Positions 1 to 5,492 of a stretch of DNA of 6,497 bases are shown in pieces. How positions within the stretch are numbered: the first letter of the stretch is position 1; the number at the start of each line of letters is the position of its first letter. Source of the stretch: an uncultured Succinatimonas sp. GTDB taxonomy: Bacteria; Pseudomonadota; Gammaproteobacteria; Enterobacterales; Succinivibrionaceae. The stretch lies in NCBI GenBank assembly GCA_902465145.1, contig CABQMD010000053.1:1-6497 (forward strand), written 5' to 3'. A model generated the notes under the pieces. The model was not told the origin of the DNA. It made no database searches and was given only the letters and a program-made list of their open reading frames with translations. A program made the position numbers and the translations under genes.

Positions 1-171
1 ATCATCCTTACCGATACCGACATTGGTGCCGGGATGGAAGTGAGTACCGCGCTGACGCACGATGATGGAGCCTGCGGAAACAGTCTCACCGGCGTAACGC
101 TTGACGCCTAAACGCTGTGCATTGGAATCGCGGCCGTTACGTACGGAACCGCCAGCTTTTTTATGTGCCAT
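1..171 (-). CDS. rpmA: 50S ribosomal protein L27, N-terminal 57 residues (partial)
   Basis: This is bacterial ribosomal protein L27, a large-subunit protein whose N-terminal tail reaches towards the peptidyl transferase centre. The visible 57 codons begin [17 protein letters not shown] and continue through [10 protein letters not shown] and [13 protein letters not shown] to NVGIGKDD, which is the L27 pattern. The family is usually about 85 residues, so roughly the last third lies beyond the left edge. The ATG is at 169-171, and a GAGAGG-like ribosome binding site lies within the 18-nt gap after rplU. That gap implies cotranscription as the usual rplU-rpmA operon. The residues after Met are the basic tail (AHKK) directly, so there is no sign of the cleaved N-terminal extension found on L27 of Firmicutes. 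Identification is very secure. Confidence 0.97.
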   Translation of the reverse strand, partial: MAHKKAGGSVRNGRDSNAQRLGVKRYAGETVSAGSIIVRQRGTHFHPGTNVGIGKDD

Positions 172-189
172 TTGAAATTGCCTCTCAAA

Positions 190-501
190 TTAGCCGGCAA
201 TGCCGGTGATCTTAAGGTCGGTGAACCACTGACGGTGACCGGTAACCTTCTGATGATGCTTACGACGACGGAATTTGACGATCTTGACCTTTTCACCGCC
301 GTGAGCGCCCAGTACCTGAGCGGTAACCTTAGCGCCGTCGATGTAAGGGGTACCAACCTTAATGTTGGTGCCGTCAGAAATCAAAAGAACCTTGTCAAGG
401 TCGATATCAGTACCAGCCTTGGCATCGAGGAGCTCAACGCTGACGACGTCGCCCTCGGAGACCTTGTGCTGCTTGCCGCCGCAAAATACTACTGCGTACA
501 T
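190..501 (-). CDS. rplU: 50S ribosomal protein L21
   Basis: This complete 103-residue L21 has the same length as the E. coli protein. It binds 23S rRNA in the large subunit. The sequence opens [18 protein letters not shown] and has the basic RNA-binding block KFRRRKHH at residues 77-83. It ends with [14 protein letters not shown], the most conserved L21 signature, at about 88-101. The ATG at 499-501 is preceded by GGAG (509-512 on the plus strand) six nucleotides upstream, which supports this start. It is the first gene of the rplU-rpmA operon, reads away from ispB, and has its own sigma70-type promoter about 87 nt upstream. The long structured leader could allow regulation of the operon. A Cys at residue 7, where E. 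coli has Ser, is unremarkable. Confidence 0.98.
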   Translation of the reverse strand: MYAVVFCGGKQHKVSEGDVVSVELLDAKAGTDIDLDKVLLISDGTNIKVGTPYIDGAKVTAQVLGAHGGEKVKIVKFRRRKHHQKVTGHRQWFTDLKITGIAG

Positions 502-508
502 GCTAAAA

Positions 509-573
509 CTCCGGGTATATTGCAGGAGTCTTCGCTCCCGCAGAAGAATTAATCATTAATGCCCTTTCAGGGC
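509..573 (-). promoter_or_regulatory. Structured 5' leader of rplU with two hairpins and the ribosome binding site
   Basis: Read on the minus strand, the rplU leader contains two hairpins before the start codon. The first (573 down to 561) is GCCCT-gaa-AGGGC, a 5-bp stem with a 3-nt loop. The second (541 down to 522) has arms GCGGGAG and CUCCUGC with a 6-nt loop, giving 7 bp including one G-U pair. The ribosome binding site GGAG follows at 512-509. The CUCC in the second hairpin's 3' arm is complementary to that GGAG, so the mRNA could either form the hairpin and leave the site free, or pair CUCC with the site and mask it. The pairings are seen in the sequence; regulation by them is inference. 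Ribosomal protein leaders are commonly sites of autogenous control. Confidence 0.5.
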
Positions 574-587
574 GCTAGTGGGGCAGT

Positions 588-616
588 ATTTTAGCGCGTT
601 AGAGTCATGATTGCAA
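588..616 (-). promoter_or_regulatory. Sigma70-type promoter of rplU-rpmA
   Basis: On the minus strand there is a -35 element TTGCAA (616-611; 4 of 6 to consensus), a 17-nt spacer, and a -10 element TAAAAT (593-588; 5 of 6). Optimal spacing makes this the best promoter for the rplU operon. Transcription would start near 581, giving a leader of about 80 nt. The -35 lies in one of two direct ATTGCAA copies 12 bp apart (610-616 and 622-628). Confidence 0.65.
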
Positions 617-738
617 GATACATTGCAAACGTATAACGCTTATGGCACTCACTGTTTCATGAATGCCTGCCCGCCAAAAATAAACCGAACGAATTTTACC
701 CTGTAAGTGCGTTCAAATCAAGAAAAGCTCACCGCTGA

Positions 739-747
739 TGATAAAAT
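739..747 (+). promoter_or_regulatory. Extended -10 promoter of ispB
   Basis: TGaTAAAAT at 739-747 is an extended -10 (TGn followed by a hexamer matching TATAAT at 5 of 6). No good -35 lies 16-18 nt upstream, which fits an extended -10 promoter. Transcription would begin near 754, giving a leader of about 20 nt that holds the strong ribosome binding site AGGGGG at 763-768. A second possible -10, TATAAC at 632-637, lies farther upstream with a TTGCAA at 611-616, but its 15-nt spacing is poor. Confidence 0.5.
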
Positions 748-773
748 AGCGCACTGTTGATTAGGGGGAACTC

Positions 774-1748
774 ATGTCCGATTTCATGCTCCTGACTGCA
801 GACGGCTTGCAACGCGTTGAAAAGCTGCTGTTTAAAACCTTACAGGGCACCCAAGAAGAAGAAAACGTCAATGCAATGTGCATGCACGTGGTGCGTGCAG
901 GCGGCAAACGCCTGCGTCCGAGGCTTACTTTGTTAAGCGCCGCCGCTTTATTGCATGATCAAGACGGTAAATTTTCAGATGCCGTTGAAAGACTGGCCGC
1001 TGCGGTTGAACTTTTACACACGGCATCGCTCATTCACGACGATGTCATCGACAAAGCATCATTGCGTCGCGGCTGCAGCACGCTTAATGAAACCGACGGC
1101 AATCACGCGGCGGTACTGGCCGGTGATTACATGTTCACGCGCTGTTTCGTCCTGTTGCACGCTTTAAACTGCATGCCTCTTTTCGATTCCATGGCACAGA
1201 CCGTTTCGGCTTTGGTCACAGGAGAACTTGATCAATTAAAAAGGCAGGGGGATCTCAGCGTCAGTGAGCAGGATTACTGCCGTACCGTTTACTGCAAAAC
1301 CGGAGCGCTGTTTGAACTTGCCTGCTCGGGATCGGCAATCCTTTTCAAACGCTCAGACGATGAAATCGAAGCCATGAAAAAATACGGCAGACTGTTAGGA
1401 CAGGGCTTTCAGGTAGCAGATGATCTTCTGGATTATCAAGGCCGCAGCGATAGCACAGGAAAGGACGTGGGAGAAGATCTGGCAGACGGTAGGATCACCC
1501 TGCCTTTGATTTTCGCCCTGCGCGATCTTTGCGGCAAGGAGCGCGCGGATCTTGAAGACGCTGCAAAATCAGGAGACTTTTTGCGTGTCAGAAAAACCCT
1601 TGATGAGATCGGCGCATTGAAAAAAACTCAGGAATTTGCTCTGCAAAGTGCCAAGGAAGCGGCGGCTTCTCTTGAGATTTTGCCAAAATCTCCCTATCGC
1701 GACGCTTTATGTGAAATTGCGTTAAAAGCAGCCAGGCGTTCTGCCTGA
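774..1748 (+). CDS. ispB: Long-chain polyprenyl diphosphate synthase (octaprenyl diphosphate synthase-like)
   Basis: This trans-prenyltransferase extends farnesyl diphosphate with isopentenyl diphosphate units to make the side chain of ubiquinone or menaquinone. At 324 residues it matches E. coli IspB (323). Visible family motifs, in order, are GGKRLRP (43-49), the first Asp-rich motif DDVID (89-93) followed by RR (98-99), KT (175-176), FQVADDLLDY with the second Asp-rich motif DDLLD (216-220), and GKDVGEDL (229-236). Residues five and four before the first motif are small (Ala84, Ser85) rather than aromatic, which in this family goes with long products. Exact chain length cannot be read from sequence. 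Arg240 replaces the Lys seen in E. coli IspB before TLP. AGGGGG at 763-768 supports the ATG. Tandem stops TGA TAA close the gene. It is divergent from rplU, as in E. coli, and convergent with purA, with no operon partner on its strand. Confidence 0.93.
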   Translation: MSDFMLLTADGLQRVEKLLFKTLQGTQEEENVNAMCMHVVRAGGKRLRPRLTLLSAAALLHDQDGKFSDAVERLAAAVELLHTASLIHDDVIDKASLRRGCSTLNETDGNHAAVLAGDYMFTRCFVLLHALNCMPLFDSMAQTVSALVTGELDQLKRQGDLSVSEQDYCRTVYCKTGALFELACSGSAILFKRSDDEIEAMKKYGRLLGQGFQVADDLLDYQGRSDSTGKDVGEDLADGRITLPLIFALRDLCGKERADLEDAAKSGDFLRVRKTLDEIGALKKTQEFALQSAKEAAASLEILPKSPYRDALCEIALKAARRSA

Positions 1749-1770
1749 TAAATTAAATCCGAATATACTC

Positions 1771-1800
1771 AAAAGGCTCCGATCGGAGCCTTTTGTTTTT
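1771..1800 (+). terminator. Bidirectional rho-independent terminator between ispB and purA
   Basis: Positions 1771-1794 form a perfect 24-bp palindrome with core GGCTCCGATCGGAGCC flanked by AAAA and TTTT. As RNA this is a 10-bp stem closed by a GAUC tetraloop. On the plus strand a T-rich run extends to 1800, making a strong terminator 22 nt after the ispB stop. On the minus strand the same hairpin lies 23 nt beyond the purA stop (1818) with a shorter U run of four, so it can also end purA transcription. It separates two convergent genes. Confidence 0.9.
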
Positions 1801-1817
1801 CTTTAAAGCTTTAACGC

Positions 1818-3116
1818 TTAAGCGAAAGGATCTTCCAAGATTATGGTCTGATTGCGCTCGGGTCCGGTTGACAAAATGGCAACCTTAACTCCAGAGAGCT
1901 CCTCTAAGCGGCGCACGTAAGCGCGGGCTTTTTCAGGCAATTCATCCCATGAAGTGATTCCGAAAGTATTGCTCTTCCAACCGGGCATGGTCTCATACAC
2001 AGGTTCAACGCCTTCGTAATCAAAAGCGGAGAAAGGAGGAAGCGAGCTTACACTGCCGTCTGGGAACTTATAGGCTTTGCAGATCTTTACTTCATCAAGA
2101 TCATCAAGCACGTCAAGTTTCATCAATGCAAGCCCTGACAGCGAATTCAACACGGCACTGCGGTGCATGGCCACGGCATCGAACCATCCGGTACGACGCG
2201 GACGTCCGGTAACGGCACCGAATTCCTTGCCGCGCTGACGTATATGCTCGCCCAAATCGTCATTAAGCTCGGTAGGATAAGGCCCGCCGCCTACGCGGGT
2301 GGTGTAAACCTTGGCAATGCCCAATACGTAATCAAGGGCCAGAGGACCGGCACCTGATCCGGTTACGCATCCGCCTGCGGTAGTATTGGATGAGGTAACG
2401 TAAGGATAGGTTCCAAAATCGATGTCAAGGAAGGTACCCTGCGCACCTTCAAAGAGGATCTTCTTACCGTCTTTTCTTGAGCGGTCGAGTATGTCAGAAA
2501 CGTCCGCCACCATCTTCAGCAGGCGTTCGCGATAGCTCATCACACTTTCCATCACGCTCTCATAGCTCACAGGCTCGGCATGCAGGTATTCTTTAAGAAT
2601 GAAATTGCGGTAATCAAGCAGAGCCTTGAGTTTCTGCTCGAAATAATCCATGTGGAAGAGGTCCCCCACGCGCAGACCGCGACGGGCCACCTTATCCTCA
2701 TAGCATGGACCGATCCCGCGACCGGTCGTACCTATGGCACCTTTACCGCGGGCTTTTTCAGAAGCCTTGTCGATGGCCGGATGAATAGGCAACAACAAAG
2801 AGCAGGATCCGTTGACGCGAATGCGTTCCTCGGCATCGGTTATTCCGGCCTGGCGCAATTCTTCGATTTCCTCAAACAATGCAACCGGATTGACGACCAC
2901 GCCGGAACCTATGAGGCATTGGCAATCCTTGTGCATGATCCCTGAAGGAACGAGTCTGACTACAACCTTGCGATCACCTACCACCAGAGTATGACCGGCA
3001 TTGTTTCCGCCCTGACTGCGAACCACCACATTGGCTTGAGAAGTGAGCAGATCGGCGACTTTGCCCTTACCTTCATCGCCCCATTGCGTGCCAAGCACGA
3101 CTACATTCTTAGGCAT
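1818..3116 (-). CDS. purA: Adenylosuccinate synthetase
   Basis: This cytoplasmic enzyme joins IMP and aspartate using GTP to form adenylosuccinate, the first committed step from IMP to AMP. The 432-residue length equals that of E. coli PurA. Visible motifs are the GTP-binding loop [11 protein letters not shown] (9-19) with catalytic Asp14, NNAGHTL with catalytic His42 (38-44), GTTGRGIGP (129-137) with Arg144 shortly after, FEGAQG (222-227), [11 protein letters not shown] (274-284), TGRPRRTGW (303-311), the guanine-recognition KLD (333-335) and STGPER (416-421). No key residue is missing. TGAGGA at 3124-3129 lies seven nucleotides before the ATG and supports the start. It follows hflC on the same strand after 93 nt that contain a terminator-like hairpin and no obvious promoter. 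Expression therefore may depend partly on readthrough from the hfl genes or on a promoter inside hflC. I see no good PurR operator. Confidence 0.98.
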   Translation of the reverse strand: MPKNVVVLGTQWGDEGKGKVADLLTSQANVVVRSQGGNNAGHTLVVGDRKVVVRLVPSGIMHKDCQCLIGSGVVVNPVALFEEIEELRQAGITDAEERIRVNGSCSLLLPIHPAIDKASEKARGKGAIGTTGRGIGPCYEDKVARRGLRVGDLFHMDYFEQKLKALLDYRNFILKEYLHAEPVSYESVMESVMSYRERLLKMVADVSDILDRSRKDGKKILFEGAQGTFLDIDFGTYPYVTSSNTTAGGCVTGSGAGPLALDYVLGIAKVYTTRVGGGPYPTELNDDLGEHIRQRGKEFGAVTGRPRRTGWFDAVAMHRSAVLNSLSGLALMKLDVLDDLDEVKICKAYKFPDGSVSSLPPFSAFDYEGVEPVYETMPGWKSNTFGITSWDELPEKARAYVRRLEELSGVKVAILSTGPERNQTIILEDPFA

Positions 3117-3131
3117 TTGTATATCCTCAAT

Positions 3132-3145
3132 TCCCGCGCACGGGA
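3132..3145 (-). promoter_or_regulatory. Small hairpin just upstream of the purA ribosome binding site
   Basis: On the minus strand UCCCG-ugcg-CGGGA forms a 5-bp stem with a 4-nt loop, ending two nucleotides before the UGAGGA ribosome binding site of purA. Its 5' arm (AUCCCG, 3146-3141) is also fully complementary to the 3' arm (CGGGAU, 3186-3181) of the terminator-like hairpin upstream, so alternative folds are possible. No T run follows it, so it is not itself a terminator. A regulatory role is inference only. Confidence 0.35.
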
Positions 3146-3170
3146 TCTCGTTTGAAAAATCGGTGACGGA

Positions 3171-3202
3171 GAAAAGAAAAATCCCGCCGAAGACGGGATT
3201 TT
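3171..3202 (-). terminator. Rho-independent terminator-like hairpin after hflC
   Basis: On the minus strand, seven nucleotides beyond the hflC stop, AAAAUCCCG and CGGGAUUUU (3202-3194 and 3186-3178) form a 9-bp stem around a 7-nt loop containing UUCG. A U-rich tract, UUUUUCUUUUC (3181-3171), follows. This is a good intrinsic terminator for the hflX-hflK-hflC transcript. The stem has only four consecutive G-C pairs, so partial readthrough into purA is plausible. Confidence 0.75.
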
Positions 3203-3209
3203 AACTCAT

Positions 3210-4205
3210 TTATCTCTCTACGGCATGTCTTGAACCGGTTTTACCGTCAAAACTGCCGAAGAACCTGAAGAAATCGTTATCTTTAGGTTTCAAAACCATG
3301 ACATCGTTTCCGGATGTCATCGAGTTTCTGTAAGCATCCATAGAACGCATGAACTCAAAGAGCTCCTGATTTCGCGAATAGGCTTCGGCATAGATCTTCA
3401 CGGCTTCGGCATCGCCGTCACCGCGCAAAGTACGGGCAGCCTTTTCCGCTTCGGCAATCTTTACGGTCACTTCTCTGTCAGCCTGAGCGCGAATAGCTTC
3501 GGCATCCTTGCGACCTTGGGATCTGTGCAGTTTGGCCACGGCGTCACGCTCTGCGCGCATACGCTGATAAATGGAATTGGAGACCTCGGGAGGCAGATTG
3601 ATCTGCTTGATGCGCACGTCGATGATGCGCACGCCCAAGTCACGGGCAGAAGACCCTATGTCGCGCAGTGCATTCTGCATCACTTCGTCGCGTTTGGTGG
3701 TTCCGAGCGTTGAATTGTCGGAATTTTTCTGGCTGTCGAACTCATTTTCAGTACGATCGCTGTCCTGTCCTGAAACGATCTCATGAATAGTAAGACGACC
3801 TATCTGCGAACGCAGGGAATTGTTGATCTTGCGTGACAACAATTCCTCTGCCTGCATACGATTGCCGCCTGCAGTAGTAAGGTAATAGGTAGCCGCATCC
3901 TCGATCTGCCATTTTACATAGGAATCGATGATCACGTCCTTCTTTTCCGAGGTAACAAAACGGTTGGCACTCTGATCGATGGTCTGAATGCGCGAATCCA
4001 TGATTTTTACCTTATCGATGAATGGCACTTTAAAATGCAACCCAGGTTGCATGACATTGAGCGTGGCGTCATCGCTACGGGTGACTTTACCAAAGCGGGT
4101 CACGATGCCTATGGATCCTTCCGATACCACATAGCAGCATTGGAACAGCGCAAACACCACCACGACAAAGGCTACGATGATTAGATTCAGGGTATTGTTT
4201 TTCAT
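3210..4205 (-). CDS. hflC: HflC, SPFH/Band 7 modulator of the FtsH protease
   Basis: HflC pairs with HflK in a large inner-membrane complex that encloses FtsH and modulates its proteolysis. The 331-residue length is close to E. coli HflC (334). An N-terminal membrane anchor spans about residues 7-26 (LNLIIVAFVVVVFALFQCCY), followed by the Band 7 domain starting at VSEGSIGIVTRFGKV (27-41). Strong family matches are PGLHFKVPFIDKVK (54-67), RFVTSEKKDVIIDSYVKW (82-99), DVRIKQINLPPEVS (196-209), YQRMRAERDAVA (213-224) and RGDGDAEAVKIYAEAYS (261-277). The segment at about 146-170 is polar and Ser/Asn/Asp-rich (DSDRTENEFDSQKNSDNS). It falls where E. coli HflC is also variable, so it is probably a loop or linker. 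The start is 6 nt after the hflK stop, and its ribosome binding site overlaps the end of hflK. Confidence 0.95.
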   Translation of the reverse strand: MKNNTLNLIIVAFVVVVFALFQCCYVVSEGSIGIVTRFGKVTRSDDATLNVMQPGLHFKVPFIDKVKIMDSRIQTIDQSANRFVTSEKKDVIIDSYVKWQIEDAATYYLTTAGGNRMQAEELLSRKINNSLRSQIGRLTIHEIVSGQDSDRTENEFDSQKNSDNSTLGTTKRDEVMQNALRDIGSSARDLGVRIIDVRIKQINLPPEVSNSIYQRMRAERDAVAKLHRSQGRKDAEAIRAQADREVTVKIAEAEKAARTLRGDGDAEAVKIYAEAYSRNQELFEFMRSMDAYRNSMTSGNDVMVLKPKDNDFFRFFGSFDGKTGSRHAVER

Positions 4206-4211
4206 ATTTGT

Positions 4212-5474
4212 TTACCTCTGTCCGTATCCGTTGCCAGAAAGCGGAGGATACCCGCTCTGACGTCTGTCAGACGACGATGAAGTTTGTTTTTGCCCGGGAT
4301 CCTGCGAACTCTCCTGCTGTGCTTTCTTCAAAGCTTCCTCACGCAACTGTTGCAAATCCGCGTCGGTACTGCCCGTGCTCTTGCTCTTTTGAGACAACTC
4401 GCTAGGCAAAGGCAGATAGATCACCGGAGACGAACCTTCGGGAGTGTCGAGAATGACTTTTCTTGAATTCTGCATTACCTGTTGCATGGTTTCAAAATAA
4501 ATTCTGCGACGGGTGATCTCAGGCGCTTTTTCGTACTCTGGCAAAACCTTGTCAAAACGGGCTACCTCACCTTGGGCATTTAAAACCACCTGTGAACGGT
4601 AGGCTTCGGCTTCCTGACGAATTCTCTGCACCCTGCCTTCGGCTTTGGGCAATACTTCGTTTGCATAAGCCTCGGCTTCGCGCTTGTAGCGTTGCTCGTC
4701 TTCCTGAGCGCTGATGGCATCGTCAAAAGCTGCTTTCACCTGATCAGGAGCACGCGCCGGCAGGAAGTTGACATCAACTATGGACAAACCGGTATTGTAA
4801 GGTTCGATGATCGAAGTCAGAAGCTCACGGGTATTTTGTCTGACCATCTCACGGCCCGAAGTTAGAATATCGTCCATGAGCGTGTGACCTACAACATAAC
4901 GCAAAGCACTGTCGGTAGCCTCAAGCAGGGTATGATCAGGATCAACGGTTGAATACAGGTATTTCACCGGATCGCTGATGCGGTACTGCACGTCCATCTC
5001 GACTATCACCACGTTTTCATCTTGGGTAAGCATGGTGCCTGAGGACTGCAAAGCACGTACCTGTTCGATGTCGACTATATTTACATTGTCGATACCGGGG
5101 ATCTTCCAACGCAAGCCCGGATCCACCACGTCATACATTTTGCCAAAACGCAAAACTACTCCGCGTTCGGCTTCGCGTACGGTATAAAACCCGGAAACTA
5201 TGACTCCTGCCAAAGCCAGTACCAAAGCAAAAGAGGCCATAGATCCGATTTTCATTCCGGAACCCTTACCTCTTCCAAATCCGCTGCCTCTTCCGGATTT
5301 GAACTTCTTAAAGAAGCTATTTAAAGCATTGTTCAGCGACTCGATGGGATCATTTGATTTGCCCATATTGCCGCGATCACGACCCCAGGGATCCTTATCT
5401 CCGTTATCGGAACCGCCGGAACCACCGTTGCCCGGAGCATTCCAGCCCATAAGATTTTGGTTTGTTTCTTTCAT
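4212..5474 (-). CDS. hflK: HflK, SPFH/Band 7 modulator of the FtsH protease
   Basis: HflK is the partner of HflC in the membrane complex around FtsH. With the ATG at 5472-5474 it has 420 residues (E. coli 419). A Gly/Asn-rich cytoplasmic N-terminus (MGWNAPGNGGSGGS, then DKDPWGRD) matches the HflK family. A membrane segment follows at about 80-98 (ASFALVLALAGVIVSGFYTV). The Band 7 domain begins at REAERGVVLRFGK (100-112) and includes DENVVIVEMDVQYRI (152-166), DVNFLPARAPDQVKAAFDDA (234-253) and the helical region with GEVARFDKVLPEYEKAPEITR (from about 302). The C-terminal tail from about 360 is Ser/Gln-rich, as in relatives. A longer frame starting at TTG 5486 exists, but that codon lies in the apparent ribosome binding site. 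A shorter start at ATG 5450 matches the E. coli N-terminus but has no good site. The gap after hflX is 18 nt, consistent with one operon. Confidence 0.95.
   Translation of the reverse strand: MKETNQNLMGWNAPGNGGSGGSDNGDKDPWGRDRGNMGKSNDPIESLNNALNSFFKKFKSGRGSGFGRGKGSGMKIGSMASFALVLALAGVIVSGFYTVREAERGVVLRFGKMYDVVDPGLRWKIPGIDNVNIVDIEQVRALQSSGTMLTQDENVVIVEMDVQYRISDPVKYLYSTVDPDHTLLEATDSALRYVVGHTLMDDILTSGREMVRQNTRELLTSIIEPYNTGLSIVDVNFLPARAPDQVKAAFDDAISAQEDEQRYKREAEAYANEVLPKAEGRVQRIRQEAEAYRSQVVLNAQGEVARFDKVLPEYEKAPEITRRRIYFETMQQVMQNSRKVILDTPEGSSPVIYLPLPSELSQKSKSTGSTDADLQQLREEALKKAQQESSQDPGQKQTSSSSDRRQSGYPPLSGNGYGQR
4215..4219 (-). promoter_or_regulatory. hflC ribosome binding site overlapping the end of hflK
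   Basis: AGAGG on the minus strand lies in the last codons of hflK, directly before its TAA stop, and nine nucleotides upstream of the hflC ATG. Ribosomes finishing hflK would uncover or re-use this site, so translational coupling giving matched HflK and HflC amounts is likely (inference). Confidence 0.6.
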
Positions 5475-5480
5475 TATTTT

Positions 5481-5484
5481 TCTC
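5481..5484 (-). promoter_or_regulatory. Ribosome binding site that decides the hflK start
   Basis: GAGA on the minus strand (5484-5481) lies six nucleotides before the ATG at 5474. It is weak but is the only purine-rich match placed for any candidate start. The in-frame TTG at 5486 overlaps it and has no site of its own, which favours ATG 5474. Confidence 0.5.
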
Positions 5485-5492
5485 AAACGAAT

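Noticed and set aside
163..552. Plus-strand open frame of 129 codons over rplU.
   Set aside because: It lies antisense to the secure L21 gene, has no recognisable family, and is explained by the complementary coding strand.
620..637. Possible PurR-like operator: GCAAACGT at 625-632 in the rplU/ispB intergenic region.
   Set aside because: Only one half and the centre match the purine repressor site I recall; the other half is poor, and the neighbouring genes are not purine genes.
1803..1814. 12-bp palindrome TTAAAGCTTTAA next to the purA stop.
   Set aside because: It is A/T-rich and has no loop or G-C stem; it is probably chance beside the stronger terminator.
2580..2945. Plus-strand open frame of 121 codons inside purA.
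   Set aside because: It is antisense to a full-length PurA with all motifs intact, and has no family resemblance.
3145..3160. CAAACG upstream of purA as a PurR half-site.
   Set aside because: Only a short half-site match with no second half; it is not enough to call an operator.
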